NCBI RefSeq assembly: GCF_020217185.1
Contig: NZ_JAIWNX010000044.1
Coordinates: 1 to 10,000 of the forward strand
From: Asticcacaulis sp.
GTDB taxonomy: Bacteria; Pseudomonadota; Alphaproteobacteria; Caulobacterales; Caulobacteraceae
Length of the DNA stretch: 10,000 nt
Direction of reading: 5' to 3'
In this document: in pieces, positions 1 through 6,844 of the stretch
Position numbering within the stretch: position 1 is the stretch's first letter
Layout: every line of letters begins with the position of its first letter
The notes under the pieces: generated by a model
What the model was told of the DNA's origin: nothing
Database searches by the model: none
Seen by the model: the letters and a program-made list of their open reading frames with translations, nothing else
Made by a program: the position numbers and the translations under genes

Positions 1-678
1 GCGCCGCGCCTGACCGTCGTGCTGTTTCACGGCTGCGGCGGCGTCGGGCGCAATATCACCCTGTTTGCGGATTATGCCGTCTCGCTGGGCCTGAGAGCGG
101 TGATCGTCGATTCCTATTCCCCGCGCGGTATAAAGCGGCGTCTGGCGGCCTTTCTGGCCTGCAACGGGTTATGGCTGAGGGGCTATACACGCTCCGGCGA
201 CGTGCTGGCCCTGCTGTGGGGCCTGTCGCAACGGCCGGAGGTGAACGGCATCCTGCTCGCCGGCTGGAGCCACGGGGCATGGGCGATCATGGACCTGATG
301 ACGCAGCCCCTGACCCGCCCCGGTGAAGCGCGGCTGAGCGACCCCAGCCCCGAACCCCTGACGCAGGTGCGCGGCCTGTTTCTGATGTACCCCTATGTCA
401 ACTTCCTCGCCCGTTCGATGGACAAGGCGTGGCGGCGGCAAATCCCGACCCTGATGGTCATTGCGCTTAAGGATCATCTGGCGCGTTTCAGCCTGTCTTT
501 GAAGGCCGTGCGTCGCCTGCGGGCTCAGGGCGTGCCGCTGGAGACGGTCGTGGTCGATTCCACCCACGCTTTCGATGAGCTGGGGGCCGATCGTTTCGGC
601 TTCATGAAATACGACCCGCAATCGGTGTCCACCGTGCGGGCCGCTTTTGCCGAGTTTGTAAGGCGTTTTAAAACTTAA
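1..678 (+). CDS. Dienelactone hydrolase-family alpha/beta hydrolase, 5'-truncated by the window edge
   Basis: The reading frame is open from base 1, so the true start lies upstream; 225 residues are visible. The GTG at 19 is an internal valine codon, because in-frame sequence before it already reads like the first core strand (PRLTVVLFHGCGG). The protein is an alpha/beta-hydrolase. HGCGG fits the oxyanion-hole region after the first strand. The nucleophile elbow is GWSHGA, with the serine codon at 268-270. A late aspartate follows in ALKDHLA and the catalytic histidine lies in STHAFDE. These are the family's Ser-Asp-His triad positions; the nucleophile is Ser, not the Cys of classical dienelactone hydrolase ClcD, so the substrate is probably another ester and cannot be named. 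The missing N-terminus could carry a signal peptide. The gene converges on the copper chaperone gene and the two stop codons overlap in the four bases TTAA at 675-678. Family assignment is firm; substrate is unknown. Confidence 0.8.
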   Translation, partial: APRLTVVLFHGCGGVGRNITLFADYAVSLGLRAVIVDSYSPRGIKRRLAAFLACNGLWLRGYTRSGDVLALLWGLSQRPEVNGILLAGWSHGAWAIMDLMTQPLTRPGEARLSDPSPEPLTQVRGLFLMYPYVNFLARSMDKAWRRQIPTLMVIALKDHLARFSLSLKAVRRLRAQGVPLETVVVDSTHAFDELGADRFGFMKYDPQSVSTVRAAFAEFVRRFKT

Positions 679-1232
679 TGCCCGCTGTGTTCCGCCGGAC
701 CTGAAAGAGGGGCGTTCGACACAGGGGCCTCGATCTTCACCGCCCCGGCCTTGGCGAAATTGAGCGTCAGGCTCAGTGTTTCGCCATCGGCGGGACGGGT
801 CTTAAGCCCCATCAGCATGATGTGATTGCCGCCGGGCTTCAGCTCCAGCGTCTGCCCTGCCTTGACCTCAAAGCCTTCGGGTACGGGCGACATCATCATC
901 TTGTCGCCGTCCATCTTCATGGTATGCAACTCGACCTTTTCGGCGCAATCACAGACCACCGAAACCAGACGGTCATCGTCCTTGCCGATATTCTTGACGG
1001 TGACATAGCCGCCCGTATTCGGGTTTTGCCCAAGCGCCGCGCGCACCGCATAGTGCGACAGTTCAAGGCCGCTTTCGGTCTTGACGCCATCGACGTCGGT
1101 CTTGGTCTTCACGGTGGTGACGCCGTGGGATTCCGTTTCGGTCTTGACCTCCGCGGTCGAATGACCGCCGTCACAAGCCGCCAGAGCGCCCAGCGAAAGC
1201 GCCGCCACAGACAGAACGATAAACTTACGCAT
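675..1232 (-). CDS. PCu(A)C-type copper chaperone, predicted lipoprotein (DUF461 family)
   Basis: The protein has 185 residues from the ATG at 1232, which has a strong Shine-Dalgarno five bases upstream; the in-frame GTG at 1256 is rejected because it lies inside trpS. The N-terminus MRKFIVLS plus a hydrophobic run ends in the lipobox LAAC (Cys20), predicting signal peptidase II cleavage and membrane anchoring on the periplasmic side. Residues about 22-56 are a Lys/Thr/Asp/Glu-rich linker with VKTETES and VKTKTD-type repeats. The PCu(A)C domain covers about 57-168, with His103 (ELHTMKM), a methionine cluster at 112-114 and His137-x-Met139 (GGNHIML). This closely follows the family copper signature H-x10-M-x21-H-x-M; the second spacer counts one residue longer here. 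The family delivers Cu(I) in the periplasm, often to the CuA site of cytochrome oxidase. Extra possible ligands are Cys94-Asp-Cys96 and a C-terminal HSGH. It is the last gene of the murJ-trpS cluster, 14 bases after trpS. Confidence 0.85.
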   Translation of the reverse strand: MRKFIVLSVAALSLGALAACDGGHSTAEVKTETESHGVTTVKTKTDVDGVKTESGLELSHYAVRAALGQNPNTGGYVTVKNIGKDDDRLVSVVCDCAEKVELHTMKMDGDKMMMSPVPEGFEVKAGQTLELKPGGNHIMLMGLKTRPADGETLSLTLNFAKAGAVKIEAPVSNAPLSGPAEHSGH

Positions 1233-1237
1233 GGTAT

Positions 1238-1244
1238 CCTCCCT
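1238..1244 (-). promoter_or_regulatory. Ribosome-binding site deciding the copper-chaperone start
   Basis: On the minus strand this reads AGGGAGG, five bases before the ATG at 1232. It lies just past the trpS stop codon (1247-1249), so ribosomes finishing trpS end almost on top of it, which suggests translational coupling. It supports the start at 1232 over the in-frame GTG at 1256. Confidence 0.75.
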
Positions 1245-1246
1245 AT

Positions 1247-2242
1247 TTAGCCCCACAGTCCAACGATCTTTTTGACGTCCCTGACCACCGGTTCCGCTGC
1301 CGCCTCGGCCGCTTCGGCCCCCAGCTTGAGCACGCGGTCAACCTCTGCCGGGTCATTCAATAACCCACGCAGGCGCTCGGAGATAGGCGACATCTTGTCC
1401 ACCACCACCTCGGCCAGCGCCGGTTTGAACGCGCCGAAGCCTTTACCGCCGAAGTCGTTGAGCACGTCCTGCACCGACACGCCGGCCAGAGCCGCATAGA
1501 TACCGACCAGATTCTTAGCCTCCGGGCGCTCAGACAGACCGGTCTCCTCAGACGGCAGCACCTCGGCGTCCGACTTGGCCTTCTTGATCTTGGAGGCGAT
1601 GGTGTCAGCGTCGTCGGTCAGGTTGATGCGCGAATTGTCCGAAGGATCGGACTTCGACATCTTGGCCAGCCCGTCGCGCAAAGACATGATGCGCGCGCCC
1701 GGCCCCTGATAGAGGGTGTCCGGCAAGGGGAAGTAGTCCACCTTGTAGTCGTGGTTGAACTTCTTGGCCACGTCGCGGGTCAGTTCAAGGTGCTGACGCT
1801 GATCCTCGCCCACCGGCACGTGGGTGGCCTTATAGAGCAGGATGTCGGCGGCCTGAAGCACCGGATAGGTATAGAGGCCGATCGAGGCGCGTTCCTTGTC
1901 CTTGCCCGCCTTGTCCTTGAACTGAGTCATGCGGTCGAGCCAGCCCAGACGCGCCACACAGTTAAAAATCCACGCCAATTCCGAATGGGCGCGCACCGCC
2001 GATTGCGGGAAGATGGCCGACTTCGCCGGATCAACCCCGGCAGCCAGATAACAGGCGGCGATTTCGCGCGTCTGCGACAACAGCTTGTCCGGGTCCTGCC
2101 AGACGGTGATCGCGTGCAGATCGGCAATCATGTAGAAGCGCGTGGCCTCAAGGGACTGCATATCGGCGAACTTTTTGAGCGCGCCGAGATAGTTGCCGAG
2201 GTGAAGCGAACCGGACGCCTGAATACCGGACAGAATACGCAT
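1247..2242 (-). CDS. trpS: Tryptophanyl-tRNA synthetase
   Basis: The protein has 331 residues, the usual length for bacterial TrpS. It charges tRNA-Trp with tryptophan using ATP, as a cytoplasmic homodimeric class I synthetase. The N-terminus [20 protein letters not shown] carries the HIGH-type signature as [12 protein letters not shown], conserved in the family, follows, and [16 protein letters not shown] is a tryptophan/ATP-pocket segment. The second class I signature is KMSKS in [14 protein letters not shown] at about residues 193-206. The C-terminal helical anticodon-binding part is complete and ends in IVGLWG. The ATG at 2242 has GAAGG (2250-2254) seven bases upstream. That site directly abuts the murJ stop codon, giving a 12-base intergenic gap. 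trpS is essential and sits in the middle of the murJ-trpS-copper chaperone cluster, apparently relying on read-through from murJ. Confidence 0.97.
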   Translation of the reverse strand: MRILSGIQASGSLHLGNYLGALKKFADMQSLEATRFYMIADLHAITVWQDPDKLLSQTREIAACYLAAGVDPAKSAIFPQSAVRAHSELAWIFNCVARLGWLDRMTQFKDKAGKDKERASIGLYTYPVLQAADILLYKATHVPVGEDQRQHLELTRDVAKKFNHDYKVDYFPLPDTLYQGPGARIMSLRDGLAKMSKSDPSDNSRINLTDDADTIASKIKKAKSDAEVLPSEETGLSERPEAKNLVGIYAALAGVSVQDVLNDFGGKGFGAFKPALAEVVVDKMSPISERLRGLLNDPAEVDRVLKLGAEAAEAAAEPVVRDVKKIVGLWG

Positions 2243-2254
2243 TTTTGGACCTTC

Positions 2255-3841
2255 TTACCCCTTACGCAGGGCTTTCCTGATGTCGGACGGGCGGACGGCC
2301 CGTGTTGCGAACAGAAGGGCGATATAAACGAAAAGTCCGACGAGACAAACGCCCACAATGGCAATTTCCTTGGTCAGATGATGCGTCAAAGGCTCAATCA
2401 CCCCTTCGATCACCGCGCGATAGTGCGAAGCCAGCGCGCAGAAGGCCCCCATCAGCGCCCCGGCCATGATGATCTTCAGCAGGCCCGCCGCGGCTTTGGG
2501 GCCCGGCGACCACGTCTTGCGGCGGCTCAGCGTCCACCACATCAGGCCGACATTGACCCAGGCCGCTGCCGAGGTGCCAATGGCCAGCCCCGCCACGCCG
2601 ATCAGCGGGAACAGGGTCAGGCCACAGGCCAGATTGACCACCACCGACACCATGGCGAACTTCATCGGCCCATAGGTGTCCTTACGCGCAAAAAAGGCCG
2701 GGGTCAGTACGCGCGCCAGCACGAAGGCCGGTACGCCCCAGCCGTAATGCAGCAGGGCACGGGCCGTTTCCTGCGCGTCGCGCAGCAAGAACTCCCCCCG
2801 CGTGTAAAGGCCGTCGATCAGGAAGAAGGGCATGGCGATCAGCGCGGCTGCGGCGGGCAGGGTCAGGGCCATGGCAAACAGCACGGCATCGTCCATCACG
2901 CTTTGCGAGCGCTCCGTATCACCCGACTGCACCGCCCGCGACAGGGTCGGCAACAGCGCCACGCCAATGGCCACCCCGACCAGCCCCAGCGGCAACTGAT
3001 ACAGGCGATCGGCGACGCTCAGCCAGGTACGCGCCCCGTTGACGCCCGACGCCAGAAGCGAGGAGACGAAGACATTGATCTGCGTCGCGGCGGCGGCCAG
3101 CGCGCCCGGCACCGCCAGCAGCAGCAGGCCGCGCATTTCCGGGGTCAGCTTCGGCCATACAAACCCGATGCGCGCCCCTGTCCTGCGGCAGCCCCAGACG
3201 AGCAGCGCCGCCTGCGCCACACCGGCGGTTAAAACCCCAATGGCCGCCAGATAGGAGGCGTGTATCGGGTCCTTACCGAACCACACGAACACCAGCATGA
3301 ACAGGTTGAGCAGGGTCGGCACAAAGGCCGACAGGGCAAAACGCCCGCGCGCATTCAGCACCCCGGACAGGAGCGCCACCATGGTCATGCACGGCAGATA
3401 GGGCATGGTAATCTGCGTCAGTATGATGGTCAGACGCATCTTGGCCGGATCGTCGGCGTAGCCGTGCGAAAAGACAGCCATTACCTGCGGCATGAAGATC
3501 ATGGCCAGCGCGCTCAGCACAATGGCGATCATCGTCATGGTGGCCATGGCGTCGCGCGCCAGCCGATCAGCGGCTTCGGGGCCTTCTTTCTCCAGCGCCG
3601 CCGAATAGGCCGGCACGAACGCGGCGGTAAAGGCGCCTTCGGCAAAGATGCGGCGGAACAAATTGGGGAAGGTCAGCGCCGTGGCATAGGCATCGGCGGC
3701 GATATTGCCCGACGCCCCCATGACGGCGGTGATGACCAGATCACGGGCAAAGCCCATGACGCGGCTGACCAAAGTCATGCCGCCAAAGACAAGCGACGAA
3801 CGCACAACGCTGGTGGGTTTCGACCCGGTTTCCTGAGACAC
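2255..3841 (-). CDS. murJ: Lipid II flippase MurJ (MviN)
   Basis: The protein has 528 residues, close to the E. coli MurJ length of about 511. MurJ is an inner-membrane MOP-superfamily flippase that moves lipid II across the membrane for peptidoglycan synthesis. Family landmarks are VRSSLVFGGMTLVSRVMGFARD (residues about 13-34, with the Arg33-Asp34 pair) and NLFRRIFAEGAFTAAFVP (60-77). Many hydrophobic segments follow, such as the one around ALTLPAAAALIAMPFFLIDG, and the C-terminal pair of helices ends in IALLFATRAVRPS. The start is a GTG at 3839-3841, preceded by AAGG at 3851-3854 with nine bases between. The nearby ATG at 3846-3848 is out of frame and too close to that site. trpS starts 12 bases downstream. 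In other alphaproteobacteria glnD precedes murJ in one operon; here a 4.8-kb stretch separates them, so murJ should need its own promoter in 3842-3967 or read-through from the KAP gene. Confidence 0.96.
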   Translation of the reverse strand: MSQETGSKPTSVVRSSLVFGGMTLVSRVMGFARDLVITAVMGASGNIAADAYATALTFPNLFRRIFAEGAFTAAFVPAYSAALEKEGPEAADRLARDAMATMTMIAIVLSALAMIFMPQVMAVFSHGYADDPAKMRLTIILTQITMPYLPCMTMVALLSGVLNARGRFALSAFVPTLLNLFMLVFVWFGKDPIHASYLAAIGVLTAGVAQAALLVWGCRRTGARIGFVWPKLTPEMRGLLLLAVPGALAAAATQINVFVSSLLASGVNGARTWLSVADRLYQLPLGLVGVAIGVALLPTLSRAVQSGDTERSQSVMDDAVLFAMALTLPAAAALIAMPFFLIDGLYTRGEFLLRDAQETARALLHYGWGVPAFVLARVLTPAFFARKDTYGPMKFAMVSVVVNLACGLTLFPLIGVAGLAIGTSAAAWVNVGLMWWTLSRRKTWSPGPKAAAGLLKIIMAGALMGAFCALASHYRAVIEGVIEPLTHHLTKEIAIVGVCLVGLFVYIALLFATRAVRPSDIRKALRKG

Positions 3842-3967
3842 GCGGCATGGCCTTAAAGGAGAGCAATCGGTTTCGCTCTTACCCTAGCCGCAGGAATTAG
3901 CAAGCGTGGAGGGGTTAATGGGGGGAGCAGCCGATGGTTCCGGTGACGGTGCTAGAGGTTCTGTTTC
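3842..3967. other. Intergenic region between KAP NTPase gene and murJ
   Basis: These 126 bases hold the only space for a KAP terminator and a murJ promoter. On the minus strand a stretch TTGCTAATTCCTGCGGC followed by TAGGGTAAGAG lies about 30-55 bases before the murJ GTG and could be a weak promoter, but the spacing and the -10 match are poor and I do not call it. No stable hairpin followed by a T-run was found after the KAP stop. GC content changes here: the sequence is host-like near murJ and drops on entering the KAP gene at about 3960-3970. Confidence 0.4.
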
Positions 3968-6166
3968 TTAATTCTTCTCACCGTCTTCAAAGGCGGCCAT
4001 AAGACTCTTGGCCCGACTGCTCAATTGCTCGTCGGTTATGAGTTGCTGTACCCGTGCCCTCGCGTCATTATAATCCATAAACGGGGTGATGCTTTGCGGA
4101 CGCAGAACATTGTACCGGCCTCGGGCGCTGCTGTTAACAACGCCCGTAAATACTTCCAAACACTTTATCAAACCGTCGTTGGACTGCAGGAACGGGGCCA
4201 ATTTTTCACGCGGACCGATCTCGTCACCACTCTGATACCAAGCGTACATCAGACTTGCTGGTTCAGGAGTCGAAAATATCTCATCGACAGTCATATTGCC
4301 GTAGCGACTCTGCATTATCGATGTGACTAAATCGAGTTCTTCGCCCGTGAGGAGTCGCTCATCTACAAAGCTTTGTCGGCCTCCAAAGCGACCATGTCCG
4401 AAGGTCTCTCTACGGAAAATGGAGGTGAGCCAAGCCAAGGCCTCACCCTCTCTAAACATTTTCTGTAATAGGTCCACGCGATGTAAGTCGCCTACGCGTT
4501 TAAGGACAGGTTTGATTATTTTTTCGGCTCGCCCCCAAAGTGTGCCCGGCCAAAACGGATCAAAGGGCCGTTTGAGATAAGCGGCATCTAACATATTGGA
4601 TAGACTCAATAGAAATGTCTTGGCTTGAATTGAAGAAAGCGTTTCGGAGACATTAAACTCTAGACGATCAAGTAAAAGATCGAGCTTTGTCAGATTATGG
4701 GATATTTCTTCGTCGTGCAAAACAATCATTGCTTTAGCCGCCGCCGCGATGCTTTCATCAACCGCATTCAAAAAAGTCGATGTATTGTTAATGGTGAGTT
4801 CGTGGACAGGCCCAGAAATGGCAAAATACAGCCGATAATGGTCGGGGCTACTTAGACGTCGTTGTTCTAACGCCTTCGCTTGCTCATGATTGGTGATTTT
4901 CTGAAAGAGTTTGAAACCATCTGCATCTTTGCCAAAATCAGCCTCTACGCCGGGCAATTGTACAGCGAAATAATAGCGATAGTGAACGTCTTTGAAGTGC
5001 CCCTTGGGTACAGATGCCATCAAAGCCTCATACTCGTGTTCGTTTTCGGCTTTTTCCACGCGAGCAATTCCGAGTGATACTAGGGATGCCGTCGCGCAAT
5101 ATTTTTCTATCCAGCGGTATAAATTGGGATTTCCGTCTTTGATTAGCTGAAGCCAAACCAAATCCGCCAAATCCGCACCCGCTTCGCGCAAAGGAGGCCA
5201 GTAAAAGCGCATTGAGTCCAGCGTGCGAACTACAGAACGCGGAGTGCGTAACTGTCGCCCACCTTCGAAATCAATAACGTATCGCAACCGCGAAAGTTCG
5301 TCTTCACTTTTCACCTCCGCAAAATTTTTCAATTCGTCCGTGAACCACTGCCTCAGTTGAAGAGGTTCTGGCTTCGGAACAAATACAGTTAGCTGGATAA
5401 TCTTCTCTAGATAGGCATGCCCGCTCTCAATGCCGGTCGCTTGCTCAATGCTGTGAGATAAAATCTGCCCGTCATAGCAAAGCAGATAAATGACATTGGG
5501 TAAGTCCACGACCGACCGAACCAAGCGAAGAACTTCAATAACCTCTTCTGGTTCTAAACGGTCCACGTCGTCAACGGTCACAATGAAGCGATGGTTGAGT
5601 TCGCGAAGTAACTTAATTAAGGAATCCTTTAATTCGCTTAGCGATTTCTCTTTGCCCTTTTCCAGAAGCTCGCTAGCTGCAGTCATGCCGCCACCCGCCC
5701 ATTCAATGGGTTTCAAGCCGGTAGCTTCGCCAACCACCTTAACCACGGCACCGAATTTGCTAACTCGACTAGCAAACTGTCGCAAAATTTCGGCGGCTTG
5801 TTTTGCCTTGGCTGCCGCATCCGGTGCAAAATCTCCCTCTCCAGCAGCAATCTCATTAAGTTTCGAATTTAAGGACTGGAACAGACTGGTTATCAAAGCA
5901 TCGCGGTCACCGATGAGCCATGGCCGAAAATTGATTATCGTTGGGCGGTTGTATTGCTCCAAAGCCTCAATTTCTTCAACGATAATATGAAGCAGGCTTG
6001 ACTTACCAGAGCCCCACTCCCCTTCAATACCGACCACGAGACCACCATCGGTGGCACTGTCGATCAAAGCGCTACTTATACGCTTAGCCACGTTACGGAA
6101 ACCGAGCCTGTCCGTACCACCTGCACTTAGAGCACGGTCGCCTTTGATTAAATTAGGATTATTCAT
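3968..6166 (-). CDS. KAP-family P-loop NTPase (possible defence gene)
   Basis: The protein has 732 residues. The N-terminal P-loop NTPase shows Walker A GEWGSGKSS (Gly49-Ser57, with Lys55) and the adjacent family motif NFRPWLIGD (79-87). Walker B is FIVTVDDVDRL (194-204, with Asp199/Asp200/Asp202), and a sensor-like segment reads NVIYLLCYD (224-232). Further KAP landmarks are YLEKIIQLTVFVPKP (252-266) and LRTPRSVVRTLDS (306-318). The roughly 400-residue C-terminal part is mostly helical in character and has no domain I recognise. KAP proteins (named after Kidins220/ARMS and PifA) often have membrane helices between Walker A and B; here residues 131-170 are only mildly hydrophobic, so a cytoplasmic enzyme is likely. 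Family members include PifA of the F plasmid, which excludes phage T7, and QatA of the QatABCD system; no qatBCD-like genes are seen here. Low GC (25 and 28 of 60 bases in two sampled lines) suggests acquisition. The start lacks a strong Shine-Dalgarno. Family assignment is confident; a defence role is inference. Confidence 0.85.
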   Translation of the reverse strand: MNNPNLIKGDRALSAGGTDRLGFRNVAKRISSALIDSATDGGLVVGIEGEWGSGKSSLLHIIVEEIEALEQYNRPTIINFRPWLIGDRDALITSLFQSLNSKLNEIAAGEGDFAPDAAAKAKQAAEILRQFASRVSKFGAVVKVVGEATGLKPIEWAGGGMTAASELLEKGKEKSLSELKDSLIKLLRELNHRFIVTVDDVDRLEPEEVIEVLRLVRSVVDLPNVIYLLCYDGQILSHSIEQATGIESGHAYLEKIIQLTVFVPKPEPLQLRQWFTDELKNFAEVKSEDELSRLRYVIDFEGGRQLRTPRSVVRTLDSMRFYWPPLREAGADLADLVWLQLIKDGNPNLYRWIEKYCATASLVSLGIARVEKAENEHEYEALMASVPKGHFKDVHYRYYFAVQLPGVEADFGKDADGFKLFQKITNHEQAKALEQRRLSSPDHYRLYFAISGPVHELTINNTSTFLNAVDESIAAAAKAMIVLHDEEISHNLTKLDLLLDRLEFNVSETLSSIQAKTFLLSLSNMLDAAYLKRPFDPFWPGTLWGRAEKIIKPVLKRVGDLHRVDLLQKMFREGEALAWLTSIFRRETFGHGRFGGRQSFVDERLLTGEELDLVTSIMQSRYGNMTVDEIFSTPEPASLMYAWYQSGDEIGPREKLAPFLQSNDGLIKCLEVFTGVVNSSARGRYNVLRPQSITPFMDYNDARARVQQLITDEQLSSRAKSLMAAFEDGEKN

Positions 6167-6175
6167 GTCGCACCG

Positions 6176-6219
6176 TGTACAATCGTGAGCAAGATGATGG
6201 TGTATCGAATTTGTACAAT
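6176..6219. repeat. Direct repeat TGTACAAT x2 upstream of the KAP gene
   Basis: TGTACAAT occurs at 6176-6183 and again at 6212-6219, 36 bases apart start to start; the second copy lies within the perfect 8-base palindrome TTGTACAA (6211-6218). Both lie 10-53 bases upstream of the KAP ATG, where an operator would be expected. The words are short and AT-rich, so chance is a real alternative. Confidence 0.3.
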
Positions 6220-6414
6220 GAGCCTAATGCGACTCGACACGTTTTAACATCGGCGAACGATATCAAGTTGAGCTTATCAAATAGCCCAATAGAGGTAAAA
6301 AGGCTCGCACGACCCCGCTATAGATACGCTTGCCTGCTTATGGAATGTGTGGGCCAAAGAGATGAGGACAATCAGGTATTATTTGTGAAGCCAAAACTAC
6401 TATGTCCACCCCGT

Positions 6415-6443
6415 TTGCCTTCTGACCCCTCCCGATGTACGAT
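6415..6443 (+). promoter_or_regulatory. Candidate promoter of the parD remnant
   Basis: TTGCCT at 6415-6420 and TACGAT at 6438-6443 are separated by exactly 17 bases. Each hexamer matches 4 of 6 positions of the sigma-70-type consensus. Transcription would begin around 6450, with AGG at 6457-6459 six bases before the ATG at 6466. This is a sequence match only. Confidence 0.35.
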
Positions 6444-6450
6444 ATTCGTA
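6438..6450. promoter_or_regulatory. Palindrome TACGA-TAT-TCGTA, candidate ParD operator
   Basis: This is a perfect 5-base inverted repeat with a 3-base centre. It overlaps the candidate -10 hexamer and ends 15 bases before the parD-like ATG. Ribbon-helix-helix antitoxins of the ParD type normally repress their own operon by binding short palindromes at the promoter, so position and symmetry fit an autoregulatory operator. That binding role is inferred. Confidence 0.35.
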
Positions 6451-6465
6451 TAGGCTAGGTATGTG

Positions 6466-6729
6466 ATGGCGACGTCTGTTTATCTGGGTGAGCATTTCGA
6501 ACAATTCGCGGCGCAGATGGTGTAAAGCGGTCGCTACAACAACACCAGCGAATGGGTGCGTGAAGGGCTGCGGATTATCGAGGCACGGGAACGCCGTATC
6601 GCTGAGCTGGACCGCGCGTTGCACACCGGCCTGTCCGAAGAGGCCGCCGGAGCGCTGATCCCGCACGATACTCTGATGCGTGAATTGAAGCAGCGCTACA
6701 CCCGCATGGCGGCTGAGCGAGGCGAATAA
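6466..6729 (+). pseudogene. ParD-type antitoxin remnant with in-frame stop, no parE partner
   Basis: Read in one frame, the 88 codons start MATSVYLGEHFEQFAAQMV, hit TAA at 6523-6525, then continue without frameshift as SGRYNNTSEWVREGLRIIE and end in TRMAAERGE before TAA at 6727-6729. This is the ParD/CopG-like ribbon-helix-helix antitoxin pattern, with the SGRYNN turn and the SEWVREGLR helix. The stop falls at codon 20, inside the DNA-binding fold, at a position usually held by an ordinary residue. A single substitution from a Lys, Gln or Glu codon would explain it. Intact ParD represses its operon and neutralises the gyrase-targeting toxin ParE. The 115 bases downstream, before the convergent chemoreceptor gene, contain no ParE-like sequence in any forward frame. 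Composition is host-like, unlike the KAP gene next to it. I read it as an orphan, decayed antitoxin; a sequencing error at 6523 is the main alternative. Confidence 0.75.
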
Positions 6730-6844
6730 TTTACCACCGGTTCCATGTGTCCCGTCGCCGTTTCTGCTACGTAAGCGACAATGGCTTAAATTTTGTCACT
6801 AAAGCCACGGGACCATGCTGGGTTGATCACTCGGTTTTGAGCGC

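Larger units (their letters stand above)
6167..6465. other. AT-rich intergenic region between divergent KAP and parD-remnant genes
   Basis: These 299 bases hold no credible gene. The part from 6167 to about 6410 is AT-rich (22 of 60 G+C in 6241-6300), like the KAP gene, and then returns to host-like composition. It should contain the KAP promoter reading leftward; I found no convincing -35/-10 pair, only a repeated TGTACAAT word near the KAP start. At its right end lies a plausible promoter and a palindrome in front of the parD remnant (given separately). The plus-strand open frame across 6175-6453 has a GTG start without a ribosome-binding site and no family resemblance. Confidence 0.45.

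Noticed and set aside
1751..3232. Long plus-strand open frame of 493 codons opposite trpS and murJ
   Set aside because: It is antisense to two clearly recognised genes and its translation is Arg/His/Gln/Gly-rich, low-complexity sequence typical of the reverse frame of GC-rich coding DNA.
3846..3848. ATG on the minus strand as the murJ start
   Set aside because: It is out of frame with MurJ and only two bases from the AAGG site; the in-frame GTG at 3839-3841 has proper spacing.
6175..6453. Plus-strand open frame of 92 codons upstream of the parD remnant
   Set aside because: GTG start without ribosome-binding site, starts nine bases from the divergent KAP ATG, no recognisable motif, and spans the composition change at about 6410.
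3940..6465. Target-site duplication or attachment site flanking the low-GC block
   Set aside because: Only trivial matches such as GCTAG and GGTTCC were found near the two boundaries; no direct repeat long enough to mean anything, and no integrase or transposase gene.
6400..6666. Minus-strand open frame of 88 codons over the parD remnant
   Set aside because: Antisense to the recognisable ParD-like reading; no motif of its own.
6749..6813. Inverted repeat GTCCCGT (6749-6755) / ACGGGAC (6807-6813) and a nested TGGCTT/AAGCCA stem, as a terminator between convergent genes
   Set aside because: The outer arms have a loop of about 51 bases, the inner stem is only 6 base pairs with a 14-base loop, and there is no T-run on either strand.
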